Assembly (NCBI GenBank): GCA_039800325.1
Contig: JBDLQY010000230.1
Coordinates: forward strand, 1-12,141
From: SYIM01 sp039800325
GTDB lineage: Bacteria; Pseudomonadota; Gammaproteobacteria; Burkholderiales; Burkholderiaceae_E
Direction of reading: 5' to 3'
DNA: 12,141 nucleotides
The position numbers were made by a program, and so were the translations under genes. Within the stretch, counting starts at the first letter, position 1; the number at the start of each line of letters is the position of its first letter. The notes beneath the pieces are model-generated. The model saw only the letters and a program-made list of their open reading frames with translations, had not been told where the DNA came from and ran no database searches. Of the stretch, positions 1 to 6,935 are shown piece by piece.

Positions 1-246
1 TCACAACCCAATTTGCAGCTACTCACCGACATCATCAACCGGGGTATCGCGTCTGGCGAATTCCAAAGCGTCGATGTTGAAGTGGCTGTTCATGCGTGGA
101 TGTCTCCGCTGATTTTCAAAGCTATATGGACACACTCCATTCAACCCTGCTGTCCCGGCGCTCCTGACATACCCGCCGAACGCTTTCTGAGCGCCCACCT
201 TGACCTCATCATGCGCTGCCTCAAACCCGGCGTGCCAACCGCGTAA
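1..246 (+). CDS. TetR/AcrR-family transcriptional regulator, C-terminal part (5' end outside window)
   Basis: The reading frame is open from base 1 to a TAA at 244-246 and gives 81 residues, so this is the C-terminal part of a longer protein; the first ATG (base 13) is internal. The pattern of a helix ending in RGIASGEF, a helix with AWMSPLIF, and a closing helix FLSAHLDLIMRCL is typical of the ligand-binding/dimerisation domain of TetR-family repressors (AcrR/AefR-like). The DNA-binding helix-turn-helix would lie upstream and cannot be seen. It is followed 51 bp later, on the same strand, by an RND efflux operon. TetR repressors commonly control adjacent pumps and respond to their substrates, so it probably regulates that operon; this role is inferred from position. 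Family assignment from the C-terminal domain alone is less secure than from the N-terminus. Confidence 0.72.
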   Translation, partial: SQPNLQLLTDIINRGIASGEFQSVDVEVAVHAWMSPLIFKAIWTHSIQPCCPGAPDIPAERFLSAHLDLIMRCLKPGVPTA

Positions 247-268
247 TGTGCCGGGTTCATTGCCACAT
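246..268. promoter_or_regulatory. weak inverted repeat between tetR and the pump operon, possible operator
   Basis: ATGTG (246-250) and CACAT (264-268) are perfect 5-bp inverted arms separated by 13 bp, in the 51-bp gap before the adaptor gene. TetR-family dimers bind inverted repeats of about this size, so it could be an operator. The arms are short and could arise by chance, and no good -10/-35 pair was found around it. Confidence 0.18.
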
Positions 269-297
269 ACATACGCCCCTCTCATGACGAATACCCA

Positions 298-1473
298 ATG
301 TCTCGCACCCTAAGGTTTGCCATCCTCGCACTGGCGCTGCTGGCGGCCAGCGCGGCAGCCTGGCGCTGGTACAGCACGCGAGCCACCGCTGATCGCCAGA
401 GCTCAGCCGCACCCACCGCGGACTCACGGCCAAAAGCCGCGCCCCGGGCGCTTGAGTTCGCACTGGCCGAGCTGCATACGGTCAGCCCGAGCCGGATCGC
501 GCGGAGCATTCCCATTACCGGTACCCTGAGCGCCACGCAACAAACTATTGTCAAAGCAAGGGTGGCCGGCGACATTCTCGACATTAACGCGCGCGAAGGC
601 AGCAGCGTCAGGGCGGGACAACTCATCGCCCGAATTGACCCTACCGATTTCGAACTGCGCGTCCGCGAACGATTGGCTAATGTGCGATCCGCCGAGGCCC
701 AGTTCGAGCAGGCCCAGCGCACGCTGGAAAATAATCGTGCACTGCTGGCAAAAAACTTCATCTCGCAGAACGCGTTTGATAACTCCCTATCCGCCAGCGA
801 TGTAGCCAAGGCCGCGCTCGAAAGCGCCCGAGCCCAACTTGAACAGGCCCGCAAGGCGCTCGCGGACACCCAGATCGTGGCGCCTATGTCAGGCCAGATC
901 GCGCAACGCTTCGCGCAGCCAGGCGAAAAAGTATCGCCTGACAGTCGACTCTTCTCCATCATTGATCTCTCCAGCATGGAGATCGAGGCTGCCGTCCCCG
1001 CAAGCGAGGTTGGTCTGGTGCGTATCGGCCAACCGGTCAGACTACGAATCGAAGGTGTCGATACCGAGCAGCCTGGTCAGGTACTGCGTATCAATCCCTC
1101 CACACAACAGGGCACACGGTCGGTGCTTATCTACGTCGGCATTCAGCAACGCGACAACCGGATTCGAGCGGGGCTTTTTGCCCAGGGCACACTCAGCGTC
1201 GACGAAAAATCAGGTGTCATCGTGATTCCGGTGGCGGCGATCCGCGAGCTCGCCGGGCGCCGAGTTGTATATGCTATCGAGCAAAGCATGGTGGTCGAGC
1301 GCGAAGTCAAAACGGGTGTTATCGATGAAACTGCCACCGCACCCAATGGCTCTATTGGTGCCGCTGAAATCGTCTCCGGTCTGAAGGCTGGCGAACGTAT
1401 CGTCGCAGTCAACCTTGGTGTGCTCCGGGCGGGCTCGCCTGCTCTTGAAAAGGCGGCGCCCAAGGCACCGTAA
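298..1473 (+). CDS. RND efflux periplasmic adaptor (membrane fusion protein, HlyD/AcrA family)
   Basis: A 391-residue periplasmic adaptor linking an RND transporter to a TolC channel. Residues 6-22 form one hydrophobic segment with basic residues before it. There is no lipobox cysteine, so the protein is probably held by an N-terminal membrane anchor rather than by lipid. Domains in order: a lipoyl/barrel-sandwich half around residues 83-122 (VKARVAGDI, then ARIDPTDFE); a coiled-coil hairpin of about 123-190, rich in A, E, Q and R; the second lipoyl half around 191-225 (TQIVAPMSGQI, FAQPGEKVSP); a beta-barrel around 226-302 (MEIEAAVPASEV, IRAGLFAQGTLS); and a membrane-proximal domain around 303-380 with IPVAAIRE and GLKAGERIV. 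The ATG at 298 gives a normal anchor, although no strong Shine-Dalgarno precedes it. The transporter gene starts 4 bp after its stop, as expected for a pump operon. Substrate cannot be predicted. Confidence 0.93.
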   Translation: MSRTLRFAILALALLAASAAAWRWYSTRATADRQSSAAPTADSRPKAAPRALEFALAELHTVSPSRIARSIPITGTLSATQQTIVKARVAGDILDINAREGSSVRAGQLIARIDPTDFELRVRERLANVRSAEAQFEQAQRTLENNRALLAKNFISQNAFDNSLSASDVAKAALESARAQLEQARKALADTQIVAPMSGQIAQRFAQPGEKVSPDSRLFSIIDLSSMEIEAAVPASEVGLVRIGQPVRLRIEGVDTEQPGQVLRINPSTQQGTRSVLIYVGIQQRDNRIRAGLFAQGTLSVDEKSGVIVIPVAAIRELAGRRVVYAIEQSMVVEREVKTGVIDETATAPNGSIGAAEIVSGLKAGERIVAVNLGVLRAGSPALEKAAPKAP

Positions 1474-1477
1474 CACT

Positions 1478-4400
1478 ATGTGGTTCACCCGGGTTTCGAT
1501 CGCCCATCCCGTTTTCGCGACCATGATGATGGTCGCGTTTGTGGTGCTGGGTCTGTTTTCTTATCAGCGACTGTCGGTTGATCAGTTTCCCGACATTGCC
1601 TTTCCGGTCGTCGTGGTCACCACTGAATACCCCGGCGCATCACCTGAAGTGGTTGAAGCTGATGTCACGCGCAAGATCGAAGAGCAGGTCAACACCATCA
1701 GCGGCGTGAACGAACTGGCCTCTCGATCATATGAGGGAAGCTCAGTCGTCATCATTCGCTTCGATCTCTCGATTGACCCCGCGCAAGCCGCCCAGGACGT
1801 CCGCGAAAAAGTAGCCTTGGTTAGGCCATCGTTTCGCCCAGAGGTTAAAGAGTCGCTGGTGACCAGAGTCAACCCCGAAGACAACCCCATCATCTCGGTG
1901 GCGCTACAGTCGGACAGCCGCAGCCCACGTGAGCTCACAACATTAGCCGATCAGCTCATCAAGCGCCGCCTCGAAAATGTACGAGGCGTAGGGCGCGTCA
2001 CTGTCGTGGGAGGCGTCAAGCGCGAAGTACTGGTCTATCTGAAGCCTGATGCGATGGAGTCTCTGCGTATCGGGGTTGACCAGGTGGTGTCGGCACTTAA
2101 AAGCGAAAATCAGGAACTCCCCGCCGGCACCTTGCTAGGCCGTGATCGCGAGCAGGTGGTGCAGATCAAGGCGCGGATACCGTCGGTCGCCGAGTTCGAG
2201 CGCATCATCGTCGCGCGCCGTGGAGGCCAGCCGGTGCGTCTTGCGCAGGTGGCTGATGTGGTCGATGGTCAGCAAGAGCGCGACAGCATCGCCCTCATCA
2301 ACGGTAAGCCTGCGGTTTCGCTGGACATCGTGAAGGCGCAGGGCGAGAACACGATTGCCGTGGTGGACGGCGTCAAACGCATCGCCCAAGAACTCCAGGC
2401 GCAACTGCCCCCCGACATAAAACTGGTTGTAGTGCGCGACGCGTCGACCTCCATCCGAAACTCAGTGGCCAGCGTCAAGCGCAACATCATTGAGGGCGCC
2501 ATCCTCACCGTACTCATCGTCTTTCTGTTCCTGTCTTCATGGCGATCCACGGTCATCACCGGGCTCACGCTGCCAATTTCACTCATCGGCACGTTCCTGG
2601 TGATGTACGCCATGGGATTCACCATCAATCTGGTCACGCTGCTGGGGCTATCCATCTGTGTGGGGCTGCTGATCGACGATGCCATCGTGGTGCGCGAAAA
2701 CATTGTCCGCCACCAGGCCATGGGTGAAGACCACCAGCAAGCGGCGCTCGACGGAACGGCTGAAATCGGACTCGCTGTAGCAGCTACCACGCTCACCATC
2801 GTGGCGGTGTTTCTGCCCATCGGATTCATGGGCGGAATCATTGGCCGATTCTTTAAAGAGTTTGGCATCACCGTCGCGTTCGCAGTACTGCTGTCGATGT
2901 TCGTCTCGTTCACCCTGGACCCCATGCTGTCATCGGTTTGGCATGACCCCGACGCCCACGGTCCAAGAGGGCGCGGGCCCATCGCCTGGGTGCTCAGACG
3001 TTTCCAGTCGCTCATGGCTGCACTCGAGCGCAGCTATGTAAGCCTTCTTCGCTGGGGATTACGCCACCGACTGGCCACCATGGTGCTGGCCCTGGCCGCG
3101 TTTTTCGGCGCCTTTCCGCTGGCCGGACTGGTTGGCAAAGAGTTTGTGCCACAGGCGGATAACAATGAATTTTTCGTGTCGTTCTACACCCCGGCCGGTT
3201 CGCCGCTGGCATTTACCGAGCAGCGTGCCCGACAGATTCAGGAAACCCTGGCTGAGTTCGATGGGGTCACACTGACCTACGCCACCATCAACACCGGCGT
3301 GGTGCAGGGTCGTAATTACGGTAGCGTCTTTGCACGACTGGTGCCGCGTGATCAACGCACGCTGTCCGTACAGCAAATGCGCGCCCCCGTGCGCGAGCGC
3401 CTGTCGCGGCTGCCGGGTCTCACCATCACCGATCTGGGCAATCTCAATGTGGTGGGCTCAGGCAAACCCATACAGGTCAGCGTACTGGGACAGGACACCG
3501 TTGAGCTCGAACGACTCGGAATGGCGGTTCAGGCCGCCATGCGCAGAGTCAATGCTGATCTCGGACGCGAGGCCATCGTCGAGATTGACAGCAGCTCTAA
3601 ACCCGCTAAACCCACTGTGTCGATTGATGTCGACCGGGCGTTAGCCTCAGATCTAGGGGTAGGCGTGGCACGCTTGTCGGCCGCGCTCAGACCCCTGTTG
3701 GCAGGCGAGTCCGCGACCACCTGGCGCGCCCCTGATGACGAAAACTACGATGTGCGTGTGCGGCTGGCGGCAGGCAATCGAAGCTCTATTGCTGATCTCG
3801 AACGTCTGACGGTCGCCTCCACTCAGCTTGAAGCTGACGGCGGCCCGCGCATGATCGCAGTCCGTCAGGTGGCCAGCTTCAACGCAGGACTCGGCCCGAC
3901 CCAGATTAATCGTAAAGCGCTGGCACGCGAGGTACTGGTATCGGCCAATACCGACGGTATTGCAGCTGGCACTGCAGGCAGCCTGCTACAGAAATACCTC
4001 GATCAGATCGAACTGCCACCCGGCTATCAACTCGGTATTGGCGGGGGTAACAAGGATATGACCGAGAGCTTCGGCTTCGCGATGCAGGCGCTGGTACTGG
4101 CGGTGGTGTTCATTTACATGATTCTGGCCTCACAGTTCGGCAGTTTTCTGCAGCCGCTGGCCATCATGGCATCCCTACCCATGGCTCTGATCGGCGTCAT
4201 CGCAGCACTGCTGGCCTGGCGCTCGACGCTCAATATCTTTTCCATGATTGGATTCATCATGCTGATGGGTCTGGTCACCAAAAACGCGATTCTTCTGGTC
4301 GACTTCGCCAATCAGGCGCGCCGCCGGGGCGTCGAACGCGCCCAGGCGCTGCTGCAGGCAGCCGAAATCCGGCTTCGCCCCATCCTCATGACCACGCTTG

Positions 4401-4603
4401 CCATGGTTTTCGGCATGCTACCGTTGGCTGTGGGCTTGGGCGAGGGCTCTGAGCAACGGGCGCCGCTGGCACACGCGGTCATTGGCGGCGTGCTGGCCTC
4501 TACCCTGCTGACGCTTCTGATCGTTCCTGTTCTGTACACGCTCCTTGATGACCTGGGCCGCCCTCGAAAGCGTCCAGACTCGCCGGCACCCGGTAGCCAT
4601 TGA
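1478..4603 (+). CDS. RND multidrug efflux transporter, HAE1 (AcrB/MdtBC-like) family
   Basis: A 1041-residue inner-membrane proton/drug antiporter, the usual length of this family. I chose the ATG at 1478, four bases after the adaptor's stop, because MWFTRVSIAHPVFA is the standard HAE1 N-terminus; an in-frame ATG at 1415 lies inside the adaptor gene and adds 21 non-family residues. TM1 is about residues 13-30. A large periplasmic loop follows, then TM2-6 (about 338-482) and TM7 (about 532-551). The second periplasmic loop follows, then TM8-12 (about 868-1022). Proton-relay residues are present: the Asp pair D400-D401 in TM4 (GLLIDDAIVV) and K935 in TM10 (GLVTKNAILLVDFANQ), matching AcrB D407/D408/K940. 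The protein works as a trimer with the adaptor upstream and probably the TolC protein downstream. It is intact, with no frameshift seen. Which drugs or lipids it exports is not readable from sequence. Confidence 0.96.
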   Translation: MWFTRVSIAHPVFATMMMVAFVVLGLFSYQRLSVDQFPDIAFPVVVVTTEYPGASPEVVEADVTRKIEEQVNTISGVNELASRSYEGSSVVIIRFDLSIDPAQAAQDVREKVALVRPSFRPEVKESLVTRVNPEDNPIISVALQSDSRSPRELTTLADQLIKRRLENVRGVGRVTVVGGVKREVLVYLKPDAMESLRIGVDQVVSALKSENQELPAGTLLGRDREQVVQIKARIPSVAEFERIIVARRGGQPVRLAQVADVVDGQQERDSIALINGKPAVSLDIVKAQGENTIAVVDGVKRIAQELQAQLPPDIKLVVVRDASTSIRNSVASVKRNIIEGAILTVLIVFLFLSSWRSTVITGLTLPISLIGTFLVMYAMGFTINLVTLLGLSICVGLLIDDAIVVRENIVRHQAMGEDHQQAALDGTAEIGLAVAATTLTIVAVFLPIGFMGGIIGRFFKEFGITVAFAVLLSMFVSFTLDPMLSSVWHDPDAHGPRGRGPIAWVLRRFQSLMAALERSYVSLLRWGLRHRLATMVLALAAFFGAFPLAGLVGKEFVPQADNNEFFVSFYTPAGSPLAFTEQRARQIQETLAEFDGVTLTYATINTGVVQGRNYGSVFARLVPRDQRTLSVQQMRAPVRERLSRLPGLTITDLGNLNVVGSGKPIQVSVLGQDTVELERLGMAVQAAMRRVNADLGREAIVEIDSSSKPAKPTVSIDVDRALASDLGVGVARLSAALRPLLAGESATTWRAPDDENYDVRVRLAAGNRSSIADLERLTVASTQLEADGGPRMIAVRQVASFNAGLGPTQINRKALAREVLVSANTDGIAAGTAGSLLQKYLDQIELPPGYQLGIGGGNKDMTESFGFAMQALVLAVVFIYMILASQFGSFLQPLAIMASLPMALIGVIAALLAWRSTLNIFSMIGFIMLMGLVTKNAILLVDFANQARRRGVERAQALLQAAEIRLRPILMTTLAMVFGMLPLAVGLGEGSEQRAPLAHAVIGGVLASTLLTLLIVPVLYTLLDDLGRPRKRPDSPAPGSH

Positions 4604-4637
4604 TACACTTGGTTTTTTAACTGAACAGACTGCGGAA

Positions 4638-5303
4638 ATGGACTTCGAACTTGCCCGTTTCAACATGGTCGAACAGCAAATCCGTCCCTGGGATGTGCTC
4701 GATCAGTCCGTGCTCGATCTACTGTTGACCGTTAAGCGGGAAGACTTCGTGCCGCCCGCGCTCCGTGCGCTCGCTTTCAGCGACCTCGAGTTACCCCTTG
4801 ATGTCGCTGGCAGCTTGACGGGCGAAGTCATGCTGGCCCCTAAAGTCGAGGCCCGCCTGCTGCAGGCTGCCGCCGTCAAACACAGCGACTCAGTCCTCGA
4901 AATTGGGGCAGGCTCAGGCTACATGGCTGCGCTGCTCGCGCAACAAGCCGCCCGGGTGCTCACGTATGAAATACAGCCTGTGCTGGCCCGTTTTGCCACA
5001 CAAAACCTGCAGCGTGCAGGCATTGCCAACGCAGTCGTCCGCGAAGGCCAGGGGCTGACGGCAGCCGATGCGGGCCCCTTTGATCTCATCGTGCTGTCGG
5101 GTTCAGTCGCATTCGTGCCTGATCAGCTGCTATCGGCACTGAGCCCTGGCGGTCGGCTGATTGCCATCGTGGGCGAACCGCCCATGATGACAGCACAACT
5201 CATCACTCACACTGACGGTACGCAGTTCTCGGCCGAAATCCTTTTTGACACAGTCGCCAAACCACTCGTCGGTTTCCCACAAAAAGATCGTTTCGTCTTC
5301 TGA
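4638..5303 (+). CDS. PCMT-family SAM-dependent methyltransferase (annotated type: protein-L-isoaspartate O-methyltransferase)
   Basis: A 221-residue soluble class I methyltransferase. The SAM-binding motif I is clear at residues 87-96 (LEIGAGSGYM), followed by an acidic strand end (LTYEIQP, 109-114), motif II (FDLIVLSGS, 148-156) and motif III (LSPGGRLIAIVG, 168-179). The overall order and the start ELARFNMVEQQIRPWDV match proteins called protein-L-isoaspartate O-methyltransferase in Bordetella-type bacteria. True PCMTs have GQTISQP before motif I, where Ser/Thr contacts the isoaspartyl substrate. Here the equivalent stretch, about residues 62-68, reads GEVMLAP, so repair of damaged aspartates is doubtful. 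The ATG at 4638 follows a GCGGAA; an in-frame ATG at 4545 lies inside the transporter gene and M10 (4665) is another possibility. The gene lies 34 bp after the RND gene and 34 bp before tolC, so it is probably co-transcribed with the pump. Fold assignment is sure; substrate is unknown. Confidence 0.85.
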   Translation: MDFELARFNMVEQQIRPWDVLDQSVLDLLLTVKREDFVPPALRALAFSDLELPLDVAGSLTGEVMLAPKVEARLLQAAAVKHSDSVLEIGAGSGYMAALLAQQAARVLTYEIQPVLARFATQNLQRAGIANAVVREGQGLTAADAGPFDLIVLSGSVAFVPDQLLSALSPGGRLIAIVGEPPMMTAQLITHTDGTQFSAEILFDTVAKPLVGFPQKDRFVF

Positions 5304-5325
5304 ACGGCACACAGACGGTGCCCCC

Positions 5326-5330
5326 GGAGA
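5326..5330 (+). promoter_or_regulatory. ribosome binding site that favours the tolC start at 5338
   Basis: GGAGA lies 7 bases before the ATG at 5338. It is the best Shine-Dalgarno near any candidate start of the TolC gene; the ATG at 5401 and the GTG at 5464 have only weak purine stretches. It therefore supports the long leader form of the protein. Confidence 0.55.
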
Positions 5331-5337
5331 ATCTCCC

Positions 5338-6798
5338 ATGAAACACCCCCGCGTGACAGGCCCATGGTCTTTACCTGGCAGAGCACCCAATACCAGGCTG
5401 ATGCGGGCTGAATTCGCGTCTAAGCGGCAGAGTTCATCGCAGTACCTGTCGTCGCGTGGACCGGTGCGGTTTCTGTCATCCCGCGGTCAGCTGTTATCGC
5501 TGATAGCGGTCACAACTCTTGCATTCTCAGCCCCATCACACGCATTTGACCTGCTGCAGGCCTACCGACTGGCGCAGGCCAATGACTCGCAGCTGGCTGC
5601 AGCCAAAGCCCAACTTGAGGCCGCTCGCGAGAAAGTACCGCAGGCGCAGGCGGCGCTGCTGCCCAGTGTCAACACCACGGGTACCCTGTCGCGCAGGTTT
5701 GAGGACGTAGACCGTCCAACGGGTGACCTCAATACGCAATACACGCTACAGAACTACAACGTACAGCTCACGTACCCCCTTTATCGCCTGCAAAACGTCG
5801 AAACCCTCGAGCAAAGCCGGGTGCAGGCTCAAGTAGGCGAAACCCAATTCGCCCAGGCTGGGCAAGACCTCATGCTGCGTCTTGCCCAGGCCTATTTTGA
5901 TGTGCTGGTGTCACAAGACAATCTCACCACTATCCAGGCTCAGAAGCGCGCTATCACCGAGCAGCTGGCCGCCGCCAAGCGCAATTTCGAAGTCGGTACG
6001 GCCACCGTTACCGATCAGCAGGAAGCACAGGCCCGGTTTGATCTCGCCGTTGCACAAGAACTGGCCGCCAACAATGATGTTGAGGTCAAACGCGCGGCAT
6101 TGTCCCAGCTCATTGGACGACCCATAGGCGTACTCAACGTGCTCAGGCCTGGGGTGCAGCTTCAAAGTCCGGAACCCTCACGCGAACTTGACTGGACGGG
6201 GGCAGCCCGCGACAGCAACTATGCGGTGCAACTTGCCCGCCTTAACGCTGAAATCGCGCGCCGCGAAATTGAAAAACAACGCCTCAGTACAAACTTCAAC
6301 GTTGACCTGTTGAGTTCAGGCGCACACTCACGCAATGCTGCGTTCAACTCAATCAATGTGTTTTCAACGACGGCGGCAGTCGGCATTCAGGTCACGAAGC
6401 CGCTTTACACCGGCGGCGGAGCTGAGTCCAGGGTGCGCGAGGCATTGGCCAGCCATCAAAAATCGATATCGGATCTTGAAAGCGCCCGTCGCACGGCCGA
6501 GCTCGCCGCGCGGCAGGCATTCTTCGGTGTCAATAGCGGTTTGGCGCAAATTAGAGCACTTGAGGCCGCAGAAAAATCCAGCCAACTGGCGCTCGACTCC
6601 AACCTGTTGGGCTATCAGGTGGGCGTGCGCATCAACATCGATGTGCTCAACGCGCAGCAGCAGCTGTTCACCACGCGACGAGACCTGTCGCGCGCTCGCT
6701 ATGACGCCTTAATCAACGGCCTGCGCCTCAAGACCACTACGGGCTCGCTCAAGGAAGAAGATCTGGGCACGGTCAATGCCCTGCTGGTTGCGCCTTAG
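5338..6798 (+). CDS. tolC: TolC-family outer-membrane efflux channel
   Basis: A 486-residue protein from the ATG at 5338, chosen for its GGAGA ribosome site; an in-frame ATG at 5245 lies inside the methyltransferase gene. The signal peptide is unusual: its hydrophobic core (LLSLIAVTTLAFSAPSHA) begins near residue 52, after about 50 polar, Arg-rich residues. Predicted cleavage after SHA (residue 69) gives FDLLQAYRLAQAND, the normal TolC N-terminus, and a mature part of about 417 residues. Two structural repeats are visible: residues 70-265 (PQAQAALLPSV, then LTYPLYR) and 290-475 (GIQVTKPLYTGGG, then QVGVRINIDVLNAQQQLF), each with a beta-strand pair followed by long helices. It forms the trimeric outer-membrane exit duct for the pump encoded upstream and may serve other exporters too. 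If translation began at GTG 5464 the signal peptide would be of normal length. The stop TAG is followed directly by a second TAG. Confidence 0.92.
   Translation: MKHPRVTGPWSLPGRAPNTRLMRAEFASKRQSSSQYLSSRGPVRFLSSRGQLLSLIAVTTLAFSAPSHAFDLLQAYRLAQANDSQLAAAKAQLEAAREKVPQAQAALLPSVNTTGTLSRRFEDVDRPTGDLNTQYTLQNYNVQLTYPLYRLQNVETLEQSRVQAQVGETQFAQAGQDLMLRLAQAYFDVLVSQDNLTTIQAQKRAITEQLAAAKRNFEVGTATVTDQQEAQARFDLAVAQELAANNDVEVKRAALSQLIGRPIGVLNVLRPGVQLQSPEPSRELDWTGAARDSNYAVQLARLNAEIARREIEKQRLSTNFNVDLLSSGAHSRNAAFNSINVFSTTAAVGIQVTKPLYTGGGAESRVREALASHQKSISDLESARRTAELAARQAFFGVNSGLAQIRALEAAEKSSQLALDSNLLGYQVGVRINIDVLNAQQQLFTTRRDLSRARYDALINGLRLKTTTGSLKEEDLGTVNALLVAP
5443..5487 (+). repeat. short duplicated peptide in the TolC leader (YLSSRG / FLSSRG)
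   Basis: Residues 36-41 (YLSSRG) and 45-50 (FLSSRG) repeat with a period of nine residues (27 bases). Both copies lie just before the hydrophobic core of the signal peptide. The DNA copies have drifted (CTGTCGTCGCGTGG against CTGTCATCCCGCGG), so the duplication, if real, is not recent. Confidence 0.4.
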
Positions 6799-6935
6799 TA
6801 GTTTGTCGTCGGTAAATCTGTCGGTGGCCCGTACCACGAGCGCTGACTTATCTGATACGCACACAAGGTCTCACGGGCTGTGCCGGGTCTTGATGTCATC
6901 GGCCTCAAATGCGCCAAACGGCTGTCCGTACGGCC
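6799..6935. other. 137-bp convergent intergenic region between tolC and waaA, no clear terminator
   Basis: The two genes end toward each other here. The region contains an 8-bp palindrome CCGTACGG (6926-6933) and an 8-bp direct repeat CGGCCTCA (6900-6907 and 6931-6938). I see no stem of useful length followed by a T run on either strand, so no intrinsic terminator is called. Termination here may be Rho-dependent. Confidence 0.6.

Noticed and set aside
282..977. 231-residue open frame antisense to the adaptor gene
   Set aside because: Composition is Ser/Ala/Arg-rich with no recognisable domain; it is the usual shadow of a GC-rich gene whose + strand product is certain.
2269..3015. 248-residue open frame antisense to the RND gene
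   Set aside because: It is Met/Ser/Thr-rich with no domain and mirrors conserved transmembrane codons of the RND protein.
4583..4618. Small hairpin (CCGG-CAC-CCGG, 4583-4593) and a six-T run (4613-4618) at the end of the RND gene, as a terminator
   Set aside because: The stem is only 4-5 bp and lies about 20 bp from the T run, so it does not form an intrinsic terminator.
4600..4628. TTGATA at 4600-4605 as the -35 of a promoter for the methyltransferase-tolC pair
   Set aside because: At 17 bp spacing the sequence is GAACAG, which is not a -10 box.
6920..6935. GGC...GCC with CCGTACGG as a terminator for waaA
   Set aside because: The palindrome leaves no room for a loop and there is no T run on the - strand.
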